Of a DNA stretch of 63,742 nucleotides, positions 24,082-34,200 are shown in pieces. The position numbers were made by a program, and so were the translations under genes. The stretch's first letter is position 1. The number at the start of each line of letters is the position of its first letter. Source of the DNA: Bacteroidaceae bacterium (GTDB lineage: Bacteria; Bacteroidota; Bacteroidia; Bacteroidales; Bacteroidaceae); the NCBI GenBank assembly GCA_017503065.1, contig JAFVTT010000019.1:1-63742 (forward strand). The letters run 5' to 3'. The notes under the pieces were generated by a model. It was not told the origin of the DNA, searched no databases, and saw nothing but the letters and a program-made list of their open reading frames with translations.

Positions 24082-25104
24082 TTAGTTGTAATCTGTATTC
24101 GCCATCTTCCACAGGCAGAGGAAGGCGGCCTTGGTGATGTCCACCATCTTGTCCCAGTTGATGCGTTCTGCATGGTCCGATGGCATGTGGTAGTCGGGAT
24201 GCCCGTCGGTGTGGTACCACACTATGGAAGCGCCTGCCTTGAAGAATGGTACCTGGTCGCTGCCTCCGCTTAGGTCGTCCGAAGGAAAAAGATCGGGGTC
24301 GAGGTCAAGCGAGTATTTCTCTATGTCGCTCTTCAGCCATGTGGCATAGACCGAGTCCTTGGCCAGGTACAGGTATTTCAGTTGCCGGGGACGGTGTCCC
24401 ATGTTGTTGCGCCCGATCATGTCGAAGTTCATGTAGCCCTTCACCTTCTTTATGTCGGGGAAGTTGCTGACGAAGTATTTCGAACCGAACAGTCCTTTCT
24501 CCTCTCCGTCCCAAAAGGCAAAGATTACCGTCTTCTCGGGTTGCTGTCCGGTAGCCATGAAGGCGCTTAGTATCTGGAGGACGGCCTGCACTCCGGATGC
24601 GTTGTCGTCTGCCCCGTTGAAAATCTTGTCACCCTGCAGCAAAGGGTCGTATCCCAGATGGTCGTAGTGTGCACCCACGATGACAATCTCCTCGGGGTTC
24701 CTGCCCTCTATCTTGGCCAGTATGTTGCGCATGGGAGCAATGCGGTGCGGTTTTTTCTTCAGTGTCTCCACCTTGGCCGGGTCCACGGTAAATGGCGCAT
24801 TACTGCGCTCGGCAGAATAGGCATGGAAGGCTTGTCCAAAACCCTCTTCAAGGAGTGGCTTGGCTCCCATTAACTTGAGGATGGAAATCAGGTATTCTCC
24901 GGCTACTTGCCCATGTCCGGTACCCGCTTCGCGTCCCATTAGGGCGTCGGATGCCAGGAACTCCACGTATGCCTCGGCCTTTTGCCTGTTGATGCTAAGC
25001 AACCCCTTCTGTTCGGGTGTCACTTTCTCCTTCTTCTTTGCCTCGCACGGCACTGTTGTCATTGCTCCAATTAATGCCAGGAGCAGAAAAAATCTCATCT
25101 TCAT
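24082..25104 (-). CDS. M28 family zinc aminopeptidase, exported
   Basis: The 340-residue product starts with a signal peptide (MKMRFFLLLALIGAMTTVPC). M28 zinc ligands are visible in order: GAHYDHLGYD (His), NGADDNASGV (bridging Asp), WDGEEKGLFGSKYF (Glu pair), MNFDMIGRNN (Asp) and YHMPSDHAERIN (last His). The family removes N-terminal residues from peptides in the periplasm or outside the cell; PA domains are absent. The ATG at 25104 was chosen because it opens the signal peptide and lies 28 nt from a TACCTTTG box. Confidence 0.9.
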   Translation of the reverse strand: MKMRFFLLLALIGAMTTVPCEAKKKEKVTPEQKGLLSINRQKAEAYVEFLASDALMGREAGTGHGQVAGEYLISILKLMGAKPLLEEGFGQAFHAYSAERSNAPFTVDPAKVETLKKKPHRIAPMRNILAKIEGRNPEEIVIVGAHYDHLGYDPLLQGDKIFNGADDNASGVQAVLQILSAFMATGQQPEKTVIFAFWDGEEKGLFGSKYFVSNFPDIKKVKGYMNFDMIGRNNMGHRPRQLKYLYLAKDSVYATWLKSDIEKYSLDLDPDLFPSDDLSGGSDQVPFFKAGASIVWYHTDGHPDYHMPSDHAERINWDKMVDITKAAFLCLWKMANTDYN

Positions 25105-25132
25105 AGTATCGGAAAAGTTGTTGTTTTTCACG

Positions 25133-25140
25133 CAAAGGTA
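25133..25140 (-). promoter_or_regulatory. -7 box of the M28 peptidase gene
   Basis: TACCTTTG on the minus strand, 28 nt before the start codon. The -33 region would fall within the 3' end of the neighbouring receptor gene. Confidence 0.55.
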
Positions 25141-25166
25141 TGAAAAAAAATCAAGGATACGATATT

Positions 25167-27575
25167 TTATCGGTGCATCTTCCAAGTCAGGGTCAGCAGG
25201 AAGGAGCGTGGCACCACGTTGGAGGACACCTCGGTGGTGGAGATTGGTGTGCCGGTGTGGTATATGTTGCTGATTTGTGCCAGCATGTCGTATCCTTTCA
25301 CGGCTACAATTAGGCGGTCGCGGAAGAAGGCACGTGAAATCTGCGCGTTCCAGATGAACCGGTCACCGTTGAGGTCCGCGTTCTGGTAACCGCGTGCGGT
25401 GTTTACCATGAAGGTATTTCCCAGACGAATCTGCCACGGGAGCATGAGCTGAAGCCGCAGGCCATAGTAGAGGTTGGCGGTGTTTACGGTTGTGTAATCG
25501 GGTATGTCGCTATGGCTGTGCATCCACATGGCCGAGAGGATGGCACGCAAGTCCCATCGGGCGGAAGGGCGGTAACGAAGGAAAAGTCCGTTGGCCAATG
25601 CCACGGAGTGGGTGTGGCTGCGCATACTGTTGGCCATATCATCATAACTGGTCAGTTCTATGTCGTGTGCATAGGATGTGCAGAAGTGGTTCTCCAGCGA
25701 GAAATGGCTGTCTTTGCCCCCCAGGTGTGTGTTTGTCCAGAAGTTTCCGGTCACTCCCCAGTTGCCATCCACATTGACCGGCATGGTGGTGAATATGCCC
25801 GTCTGTTCCTCGAAGTGCACGTTCACGCCCAGGGCATCAAAGGTCCGGCGGTATTCCAGGGTGGTCTTGTAATATGCCGAAGCCGAGGTGGTACGCTCGT
25901 GTGTGAGCATAAGCTTGAGGTCGTGTCCGTTGTCCAGTTCGGTGTTGCCCATGATTATGTGCACGGGATTGCTGGTGTTGCGGAAGGGGGTGCAGTAAAG
26001 CATCGGTGGCATGACTGAGTTCAGGCTTGCATTGAGTTTGAACGTATGCCTGCCACTATACTCTATCTCCATGGACGGTTCACAAAGTATGTCGTTGCGC
26101 TGGTATGTGTTGTCATGCAGGCGTCGGAAATCCATGTGGCGTGAAACGAACCTGACGGGGACGTTCAGCGTTGTGGTAAGCGGAATACCCACAAAAGACA
26201 ATGCACGGGACTTGGCGGTAAGCAGGATGTTGTGCCGTTGGGTAAGCACGGTGGAGGAATAACTGTTTTCCACGTCCACCTCTGTCTGAGTGCCGTTGAG
26301 GACTTGCAGGGTACTGTCCACGGATTCCCAAGTACAGTCATAGACGTAATAGGCAGCCATACGGTCTAAAATCCCCCAATCGTGTGCCTCATATCCAACA
26401 GAAACGTCCCCATGTGCCGTTTGCATGGGACTGTTCCACGAGTTATGGCAGAAGATAGTGTCACGAGACATTGGCGGATGTGAAAGGGCATAGAAGAGGT
26501 TGTCCCTGTTCCTGGTGTTATCGTAGGATAGGTGCGTCCCCCATTTTACCATCCCCCTGCCCATGCGTATGCCTCCCTCGTAATTGCCATTAAGAAGGTA
26601 TTGCCGCTGGTTGGCACCGGTCTTTTGCTGGAGTGCGGATACGGAATTCTGTATGTTTACCATACTGATATCGTTCCTTCCTGCACTGGCCATGGAGGAA
26701 TACGTAAGGCTTAGGCTGGCATCGTGGAAGGTCTTTTCATCCTCCAGATGCAGACGTGTGTTGGTGTTGGCTTTGAGGTTCTCCGAAGTGTTGCTTCCGA
26801 TTCCGTCCACCACTATTTCCCTGCCGGAGAGTGAAATGCGGGTGGAGGTGGTCTTTTGGCAATCGGTGTTGTCCTCAGTTACTCCTACGGAGGTGGTAAT
26901 GTACGAGTCCTTTCCATCCCCCAAATAGTTTAGAACGGAAATTCCACCGGAGTAGTTGGTCAGAACTCCGTCAGTATGTCCTTCTGCGTTCCATGGTGCA
27001 TAGGTGTTGGCCAGTTCGTCCTCGTTCAGGTTGTCTGCGGAACCGTATACCAGAAAACGTGTTCGTGGCATGTTGTACAAACCAAGCAAGTTTCCCTTGT
27101 AGTGTACCTCTTCGCCCGAACCAATGCCAACCTTTAGGTCCAAGGGCGCCCCTGTTTGATATCCCTTTTTCAGACGGACGTCCATCACTCTTACGTCGTC
27201 TCCCATACCATGGTCAAGAAGTTTGGATGCGGAACCGTCCTGCTTGTAGAACCATATTTCCTCTATACCGTAGGCATGGATGTTGCGTAGGGCTGTGGTC
27301 TTTCTGCCCTCACCGAAAATTTCCACACCGTCCACCAGTATTTCCACTACATCGTCAAAGTTGTGGCTGATGTTGCCCTCTTTGTCCACCCTGACGCCAG
27401 GCAGCATGTTCAGAAGCGACTCCAGTGTGCTGTGTTCCATCAGCGCATAGTCCTCTGTGCGGAAGACGACAAGTTCCGATTTCTCCCGACTGGTGAGTTC
27501 CTGTGCCCATGTGTCGGATGGATATGACAATGCCGTAAGCATTGCCAATGTCATGAGTATTTTGTTTGCAGGCAT
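25167..27575 (-). CDS. Orphan outer-membrane receptor-like beta-barrel protein
   Basis: The 802-residue protein (start at 27575) has a signal peptide (MPANKILMTLAMLTALSYPS...WAQ). It goes straight into a plug-like domain: LESLLNMLPGVRVDKEGNIS, VVEILVDGVEIFGEGRKTTA and HAYGIEEIWFYKQDG. A long barrel with many aromatic-ended strands follows, finishing VVPRSFLLTLTWKMHR. It lacks the carboxypeptidase-regulatory domain that most Bacteroidota receptors carry, and there is no SusD gene beside it. It belongs with TonB-dependent-receptor-like barrels; the ligand is unknown. It is monocistronic, ahead of M28. Confidence 0.75.
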   Translation of the reverse strand: MPANKILMTLAMLTALSYPSDTWAQELTSREKSELVVFRTEDYALMEHSTLESLLNMLPGVRVDKEGNISHNFDDVVEILVDGVEIFGEGRKTTALRNIHAYGIEEIWFYKQDGSASKLLDHGMGDDVRVMDVRLKKGYQTGAPLDLKVGIGSGEEVHYKGNLLGLYNMPRTRFLVYGSADNLNEDELANTYAPWNAEGHTDGVLTNYSGGISVLNYLGDGKDSYITTSVGVTEDNTDCQKTTSTRISLSGREIVVDGIGSNTSENLKANTNTRLHLEDEKTFHDASLSLTYSSMASAGRNDISMVNIQNSVSALQQKTGANQRQYLLNGNYEGGIRMGRGMVKWGTHLSYDNTRNRDNLFYALSHPPMSRDTIFCHNSWNSPMQTAHGDVSVGYEAHDWGILDRMAAYYVYDCTWESVDSTLQVLNGTQTEVDVENSYSSTVLTQRHNILLTAKSRALSFVGIPLTTTLNVPVRFVSRHMDFRRLHDNTYQRNDILCEPSMEIEYSGRHTFKLNASLNSVMPPMLYCTPFRNTSNPVHIIMGNTELDNGHDLKLMLTHERTTSASAYYKTTLEYRRTFDALGVNVHFEEQTGIFTTMPVNVDGNWGVTGNFWTNTHLGGKDSHFSLENHFCTSYAHDIELTSYDDMANSMRSHTHSVALANGLFLRYRPSARWDLRAILSAMWMHSHSDIPDYTTVNTANLYYGLRLQLMLPWQIRLGNTFMVNTARGYQNADLNGDRFIWNAQISRAFFRDRLIVAVKGYDMLAQISNIYHTGTPISTTEVSSNVVPRSFLLTLTWKMHR

Positions 27576-27667
27576 AGGATAGGGTAGTTGGGGATTAGGT
27601 GTGGGACGTCTTGCTGAGTAGTGATGCCTTTGGCCGGATTGGTGTGGAAAAGGCTTACTAAAAGCCG

Positions 27668-27720
27668 AAATGGTGCACACCGTTGCGTAAACAATGCTAC
27701 GCCAACGTTGTACACCATTT
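27668..27720. repeat. Long imperfect hairpin
   Basis: AAATGGTGCACACCGTTG...(27668-27689) pairs with TACGCCAACGTTGTACACCATTT-type sequence at 27698-27720 with few mismatches. On the plus strand T-rich sequence follows. It may end transcripts of the nucleotidyltransferase gene that run towards it, or be a palindromic element. Confidence 0.7.
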
Positions 27721-27745
27721 CTTAATTCTTGTTAAAAAAATATTC

Positions 27746-28663
27746 TTAGAACATCTGGTCGGGATACTGGCCGGCCTCGTGCAGGGCAGCCAACTTGGCT
27801 ACGGTCTCGGGACGGTCCTCGGGATAGGTAACGCCGAACCACTTAGAGGTAGTATCGAGAACCTCGCAAGTAGCCTTGCCTTCCTTGATGAGGGTGTCCA
27901 CCATCAAGGGGATGAAGAACTCGCTCTTCAGGTTGGTCTGGTTCTTGGGGTCAGACAGGAATACCTTGAAGAAGTCCTCGCTATACTGGAAGTAGTCGGG
28001 AGTGAAGCCCCAGAAGTTCATGCTGGTAGGAGCTGTGTCAGGTATGGCAACCCATGTGCTGCCGTCTTCGTCCAGATATTCTACAACGCCGTTATGGCGC
28101 TCAATCTTTGTGCGCTCTACAACGCCGGTCAGCAGGTGTGTCTCGGGATCCATCTCGCAGATGCCGCGGCTAACGGTACCGCTCTCGGACAGAGTGTTGT
28201 CCACACGGAAACCTACCATTGCGTACTTGCCCTTGCTGCCCTCGGGCAGAGAGGTCAGGAACTTGGCCATTACCTGGAAAGCGTCGCGGTCATAGAAGTC
28301 GTCGCAGTTCAGTACGGCGAAGGGCTCCTTGATAACGTCCTTGCCCATCATGACGGCGTGGTTGGTACCCCAGGGCTTTTCGCGGCCTTCGGGAACGGTG
28401 AAGCCTTCGGGCAGTGCGTCCAAAGCCTGGAAGCAGAGTTCGCAGGGAACGTGACCTTCGTACTTTGCCAGGATCTGCTCGCGGAACTGCTGTTCGAAGT
28501 CGCGGCGGATAACCCATACGATCTTGCCGAAACCGGCCTGGATGGCATCATAGATGCTGTAGTCCATAATGCTCTGACCCTGAGGGCCGAGAGTGTCCAA
28601 CTGCTTCAGACCACCATAGCGGCTACCCATACCGGCAGCCAGAAGGAATAGTGTAGGTTTCAT
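27746..28663 (-). CDS. Sugar-phosphate nucleotidyltransferase
   Basis: The 305-residue cytoplasmic enzyme has the nucleotidyltransferase signature at its N-terminus, LFLLAAGMGSRYGGLKQLDT, then IMDYSIYDAIQAGFGKIVWV, the metal-binding FAVLNCDDFYD and GTVSRGICEMD. It would activate a sugar-1-phosphate to NDP-sugar. Homologues in Bacteroidales are often beside an aminoglycoside-phosphotransferase-like kinase (MurU/AmgK-like pairing), but none is adjacent here. ATG 28663 starts exactly at the Rossmann-type strand; 34 upstream in-frame residues look non-coding. A minus-strand TATATTTG (28710-28717) is the likely -7 box. Confidence 0.85.
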   Translation of the reverse strand: MKPTLFLLAAGMGSRYGGLKQLDTLGPQGQSIMDYSIYDAIQAGFGKIVWVIRRDFEQQFREQILAKYEGHVPCELCFQALDALPEGFTVPEGREKPWGTNHAVMMGKDVIKEPFAVLNCDDFYDRDAFQVMAKFLTSLPEGSKGKYAMVGFRVDNTLSESGTVSRGICEMDPETHLLTGVVERTKIERHNGVVEYLDEDGSTWVAIPDTAPTSMNFWGFTPDYFQYSEDFFKVFLSDPKNQTNLKSEFFIPLMVDTLIKEGKATCEVLDTTSKWFGVTYPEDRPETVAKLAALHEAGQYPDQMF

Positions 28664-28759
28664 TGTGTAAATGTGTTTAAATAGGTTAACATAAAGTATT
28701 CTTTCGCTACAAATATACAAAGAAAAAGCATACGACGGTTCGTTGGAATACGAAAAAAT

Positions 28760-28784
28760 GCCCATCTACTATGCAGAGACGGGC
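28760..28784 (-). terminator. Terminator of the tamB-tamA operon
   Basis: Minus-strand hairpin GCCCGTCT...AGATGGGC (28784 to 28760, one G-T pair) followed by ATTTTTTCG. It lies 44 nt after the tamA stop. Confidence 0.75.
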
Positions 28785-28827
28785 AAATTATGTTAAAAAG
28801 CAATGTGTAAGGGCAGGCAGGACAGCC

Positions 28828-31296
28828 TTAGAACGGGTAGCCGACGGCAAAATGATAGCCGAGGGACTTGCCGAAGGAAGGCATGTTGTAGTAACCTGGC
28901 TTGCCCGTGTCGTAGGGTGCATGAAGACCAACGCCGACATCAAAGCGGATGACAAGGAATTCCAGATCATAGCGCAGGCCGGCACCAGTACCCAAAGCCA
29001 GTTCCTTCCCGAAGTTTTTCCACTGGAAACGTCCGCCCTGGCGTGCCGGGTCATCCTTGGTGAGCCAGACATTGCCGGCATCCAGGAAGACGGCTCCGAA
29101 GAGGTTTGCCACAATGGGAAAACGGTATTCTGCATTGCACTCGAAACGTATGTTGCCCACCTGGTCAAGATACGAATAACTGCTTTCCGCAGGGTTGTAA
29201 CTGCCGGGACCTATGCCACGCACGCCGAAGGCACGGATACTGTTGGCGCCGCCGGCAGAGAAGAGGTCGGCATAGGGTGCGGTCTTGTCGCCATAGTTCC
29301 AGATGAATCCAAGGTAGCCGCGAACCACCAGTTGGCTGCGGGGAGAGACGCGGAGCATGTGCGAATACTCTGCCGTGTACTTCTGGAACTGGATGGCCTG
29401 CTTTGTGAAGAGGGACACGCGTCCCTGGTGCTTCTGTACCTTGGGGCTGGTCCATGTGAAGGCATACTCCATGCTGGGAACCAGTTTGTCGCGCAGACTC
29501 TCGTAGAGGGCCGGGTTCTCTGTCATCAGGCTGTCGAAGCGTTGCGTGGTGCTGAGCAGGTGGTTGTATTCCAGACGTACTGGCGTGAACTCGTGAATGA
29601 TGTTTTCGCCCTTCTGGAATGTCCACTTTATACGTGCTCCGGCACTGGCGCTGCCATAGTATCCGGCACGGTTCATCCACTTGATGTCCATCTTGAACAG
29701 GGTGGATGCCTGTATCCTTCTGTCCAGTTTGCGCCACAGGTTGCCGAAGAATATGAAGCGTGGGTAGGTGAGGTTCAGGTTGCCGCCCAATTCCCACGAG
29801 TTGATGCCTGTCTTGTCGCCCTGCATGTTGGCACCGGTCTGCCATTCGTATGAACCGTTCACACCCAAAGTGAGGGTTTCGGCACCACGGAAAGCGTTGC
29901 GCTTGTTTATGGAATAGGACAGTCCGGGACCGAGCAGACCATTGGTCTTGTTGGTAATCTTGGCTTCGAACTCGCTATCGTATGGTTTGTCCAGCATGCA
30001 TTGGATTTCCAGATCCAGGGTATCATTGAATTGCATGTTGTTGTACTTGCCTTTCAGCAGGGCGGTATCCCGTGGCACATAGTTCACCTGTACGGAGGAG
30101 AAGATGCCCATGCCGGAGAGTTTGCTGATCATCAGGTTGTTCAGGTCCTGATTGTAGAGGTCGCCTTTCTTCAGGTACAGGTATCTGTAGAAGGCGGACA
30201 GACGCAGGGAAGGCTTGCGCTTCTTGCCTCCGCTCCATTGCATGCTCAGATTGCGCAGGGAGAAGGAATCGGTCAGTTCGCGTGTATTGTACTTCAGTAT
30301 GGTGATGCGTGTCTTGCCTATGTGGAAGGGTTGTTTGGCCGCCTGAGTCATGGTGGGCGAGGGGAGGACCTGCAGTTGTACGTGTTCGGGGCGCATCAGC
30401 GTGTCTGCCCTGTATGCAATGTGGTCGCTGCGGAAGAAGTAGTGTCCGCGGTTGCGCAAAAGGGAGGCTATACGGTCGCGTTCGTTGGAAAGCGTGGGGA
30501 CGTTGAAGGGATCGTTTCTCTTCAGAAGGGATGCGTCCATGCTCTGCCGGATGAGCGTGTCTATGCTCAGGGGGAAGTCGCGGTATTCAATGCTGTCCAG
30601 ATGGAACAGTTCTCCGGGCAGAATCTGGTAGGAGATTTTCTTCTTTCGTGGGTTCTTCACATCCTCGATGCGGTATTGCACATCGCCACGGAAGTAGCCA
30701 TGGTTGCGCAAGGTGTTTCGTGCCACCTGGGTGCGGATGCCTGGACTTACTGTGCTGATGTACTTTGGCGTGGCTCCAAGGGTGTTCATCATCCACTTGC
30801 CGAAAGCGCTTTCGCTCTGGCCGTAGCGGTTCCATACCCACAACCCAATGGTAAATGGATGTGTCCAACGGCTCGAACCCATGATGGTGCCGTTGGGGGC
30901 ATAGGCAAGTGCGCCGGCCACTTCGGCACGTGCCGTGCTGTATGCCTCGTTGTCAATGATTTCCTGACGGTGCAGGCTGTCCTTCTCTTCCTGTGTGAGT
31001 TCCCTCTGCTTCAGTTCCTCCACTACGGTGGTATTGCCGCGAAGCACGTCCTCCACGGCTGTATATGCATCGGCCACGGCGGTTATCACTCCTGTGGAGT
31101 CCTTGCTCTTCTTGCGTTTCTCCCCCCAGCGGTGTCCATAGGAAAAGTCCTTGATGCCGGCATAGAGGTATTCATCCTCAGGGATGTTCTTGGTCTGGTA
31201 ACATCCCGTCAGCATCAGCACCAGGAGCAAGAGGAGAGGCAACCTGTATACCTTATTATATATATTATTATATGTGGTCATGTCGCGGCACTTCAT
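28828..31296 (-). CDS. tamA: TamA/BamA-type outer membrane assembly protein (lipoprotein signal)
   Basis: The 822-residue protein has a lipoprotein signal (LPLLLLLVLMLTGC, Cys32). POTRA-like domains follow (TPKYISTVSPGIRTQVARNT, GYFRGDVQYRIEDVKNPRKK, PFNVPTLSNERDRIASLLRN) and a C-terminal Omp85 barrel from about residue 470 (DSEFEAKITNKTNGLLGPGL ... RSQLVVRGYLGFIWNYGDKT, GVRGIGPGSYNPAESSYSYL). The barrel motif GVRGIGPGSY is the Omp85 VRGY-type lid motif. Its ATG overlaps the TamB stop codon by one base, indicating coupled translation; TamA and TamB work together in moving lipids or proteins to the outer membrane. A lipid anchor on a barrel protein is a known Bacteroidota feature. Confidence 0.85.
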   Translation of the reverse strand: MKCRDMTTYNNIYNKVYRLPLLLLLVLMLTGCYQTKNIPEDEYLYAGIKDFSYGHRWGEKRKKSKDSTGVITAVADAYTAVEDVLRGNTTVVEELKQRELTQEEKDSLHRQEIIDNEAYSTARAEVAGALAYAPNGTIMGSSRWTHPFTIGLWVWNRYGQSESAFGKWMMNTLGATPKYISTVSPGIRTQVARNTLRNHGYFRGDVQYRIEDVKNPRKKKISYQILPGELFHLDSIEYRDFPLSIDTLIRQSMDASLLKRNDPFNVPTLSNERDRIASLLRNRGHYFFRSDHIAYRADTLMRPEHVQLQVLPSPTMTQAAKQPFHIGKTRITILKYNTRELTDSFSLRNLSMQWSGGKKRKPSLRLSAFYRYLYLKKGDLYNQDLNNLMISKLSGMGIFSSVQVNYVPRDTALLKGKYNNMQFNDTLDLEIQCMLDKPYDSEFEAKITNKTNGLLGPGLSYSINKRNAFRGAETLTLGVNGSYEWQTGANMQGDKTGINSWELGGNLNLTYPRFIFFGNLWRKLDRRIQASTLFKMDIKWMNRAGYYGSASAGARIKWTFQKGENIIHEFTPVRLEYNHLLSTTQRFDSLMTENPALYESLRDKLVPSMEYAFTWTSPKVQKHQGRVSLFTKQAIQFQKYTAEYSHMLRVSPRSQLVVRGYLGFIWNYGDKTAPYADLFSAGGANSIRAFGVRGIGPGSYNPAESSYSYLDQVGNIRFECNAEYRFPIVANLFGAVFLDAGNVWLTKDDPARQGGRFQWKNFGKELALGTGAGLRYDLEFLVIRFDVGVGLHAPYDTGKPGYYNMPSFGKSLGYHFAVGYPF

Positions 31297-34200
31297 TATT
31301 TTCTCGTTCCCGTTATCACCTTTCCGTTCTCCGTTTTGCGTTTTGCGTTTTTCTTTGTGTCGCGGAAGATGAACAGTTCGCCCAGGTTCTCGGTCTTTCG
31401 GCGTAGCACAAGGCTGGCACCCATTTCCATCACCTCGGAGTCGAGGATGGACTCCGTGTCCTTGTTGTAGAAGGCTTTCACGTAGCGTGTGCCCGAGTTG
31501 TCCAGACGGTATTCCACGGACACGTTGTTGATGATGCTCATGCCCGTGTTCTGTGCATCGTTGCCCGAACTTACCTTGCCACCGATGATTACGCTGATGC
31601 GGTTGCCCCAGAAACGTTTTGCAAAGGAGAAGTTGTAGTCCGTCTGTGCCGCACCCGTGGCACTGGTGGTGTTGTCTATGCCGAAACCGATGTCTATGGT
31701 GGACAGAGCCTTGCCTGCTATGTTGGAAATCTGGCTGTTCAGGAACGAACTGAGGGCACTGGTAGCATCGAATCCCTCTCCGCTTCCGCTGTTGGGCGAC
31801 AGGTACATGCCTGTGGTCAGCATTGCCACGGCGGCACGTCCGCGGTCCTCTATGGACATGGAGGCGAGTTCGTTCTGCACCGTCAGGTCCTCCGGGGCTT
31901 GCAGGGTGAACTCAAGTCCGAGGTCGGAGAGAGTCTGGGTTATCTTCAAACCCACGTCGAAGTTTACGGTTCGTGTCACGTTGTTGTTGGATACGGAAGC
32001 CTTCTTGCGTTCGCTTGCACTGATGTTCAGTTTGGGGTTCATCATGTCGCCCATGAATTCCACATAACTTCCGCTGTCAATCCTGAAGTTCTTCAGTGAC
32101 ACCACCACCAGACTGTAGTCCATGCTTCCGGACAGCACGGTATAGCGTCCGAAGAGTTTCAGGCCCGAGAGCATGTCGTAGGTCATGCGCAGTTCGCCAC
32201 CGCCCTCCAGTTCTATGTTGTCCTGCCCGTCCTCGCTCATCAGACAATGTATTGTCGTGGCCTCGTCGATGTTTACCTGGAAGTCCATCTTCACGTTCTG
32301 TTCGGGCAGGGCTATGGGCTTGGTCTCTGTGGTGTCGGAGAAGTCGGTGAATGTGACCAGACTGTTCAACTGGTCGTCCACCACGAGGGGAGAGTCCTTC
32401 ATCACGTACGTTACGTTCGTCTTGCCGTTGATGTTCAGACGGCCGCGGATGTCCAGGTTGTCCAAGGTTCCGCGCATACGTCCGAAGAGGTCCACGTACA
32501 CCTTACCGTATGCTTCGGCTCCCTTACGCTTGGGCGCGTTGATAAGATTGAAGTCGCGTGCCACCACGTTCAGGTCCAGTTTTGCCTTGCTCAGGTCAGT
32601 GAAGTCGATAGTGCCGTCCAGGGTGAGAGGGTTGTCGCCGTTGGCATACGCCTGTATCTTGTCGAGGTCCAGGAAGTTCTTCTCTATCACTATCTCGTCG
32701 TCCGGCAGACGGAGGTCTATGCTATAGGGGTCGGAGCAGATGTGCATGCTGTCCGTGGCGATGGAACCCGACATGAGGGGTGCAGAGACTGGTCCCTGCA
32801 CATCCAGCGTGCCGCTGATATAGCCCTCCAGACGTGCCATGTTGTCGGTGATGAAACCGTTGGCAATGTTCAGGGGCAGGCGTAGCAGGTTTGCCTCGGC
32901 CTCTATCTGCCCTTCTTCGTCCTGAGTCCAGTACTTGCCGCTCAGCAAGGCTATTTCGCGGTTGTTCTGAGACAGTATTCCGTCCACCAGGTGCGAACCG
33001 TCGGCATTGGGGAAGTAAATCATCTCCATGCCTATGTCGCCAAGCGGACTTCCCTCGAAGCCCATCTTCTTCACGTCCATGTCCACCGATACCGTGGCCT
33101 GTTCTTCCTCCTTCACGGCATGTATGTCGCCGTTCAGCATACCCGTCACCATGGGCATGAAGGGCAGGACGCGTGAAAGTTCGCCAAGGTTGAAGTTGGC
33201 GATGGACAATGTGATGTCCTGTTGTGCCGTTTCGCTCGGAGTGCTATACAGGTTCAGGGCGGTTCCGTCGTCGGCAAGCAGGTTCATGTCTGCCTTTATG
33301 TGGTTTGACTTGTCAATGGACACGAAGTTGTCGGCATTCACCTTGAAGCGGCGGTATGCAAAGATGGGGTCGAGCGGAGTAAGTCGCACCTTCAGTGCGC
33401 TATCCGCTATGCCCACGTTAAGTCCGAAGTCCACGCCCTTGTTGCCTTTTCCGTCAATGAACAGGAAACTGCTCTCCAGGCCCTTGGGCGTTACGAGCGC
33501 ATTCAGCGAGGCATCGAAGTTGACCACCTTGTTCCTGGGGCCGTTCTTCACCCTTGCCATCATCTTCACACCTTCGGCAAGGTTCTTTATGTTCCATGAA
33601 ATGGAGTCGATTACAACTGCCGCGGTTCTCAGTTTGTCCATGTGTCCCTGGCCGTTCAGACCCTCTTCGGGATTCGTTGTCAGGTCGAAGGCCATCTCGT
33701 TCATCGTTGCTCCGAGCATGGAACGCATGATGTTGGCCAAGGGGTTGTTGTTGCCGCACAACAGGTGCATGTCCACTCTGGGCAGGCGCCTGTTCAGTTC
33801 TTCCATGTCCAGCACGCGCTCTTCCCTCTGACGGGTCAGTTCCTGCATGAAGGCATCGGTCTTCTTCAACAGGGAGTCCATGCCCTCGTCGGAATGGAAC
33901 TGGAGCCAGAGGTTGCCGGCATTGGTGCGAGCCAGGATGCTTTCCTCGTTCATCTTCACCTCCAGGTTCAGGTCAAGGGGATAGTAGGTGGTGTCTGGCG
34001 TGGCCAGTTCTATGCTATGCATGCTGCCGTTCAGACGGTGCGTCTGTTTCATGTCAGTGCCGCCGTCCAAACTCAGTGTCATTGACGCTACAATAGAATC
34101 CTTCGTTATGCCCAGTGCCTGGAAGTTAATCTTGTTCATGGACAAGGCGAAGTCGGCCTTGGAGTCCTGTTTGTCTATGTAGGCATTGGCACAGGCGTTT

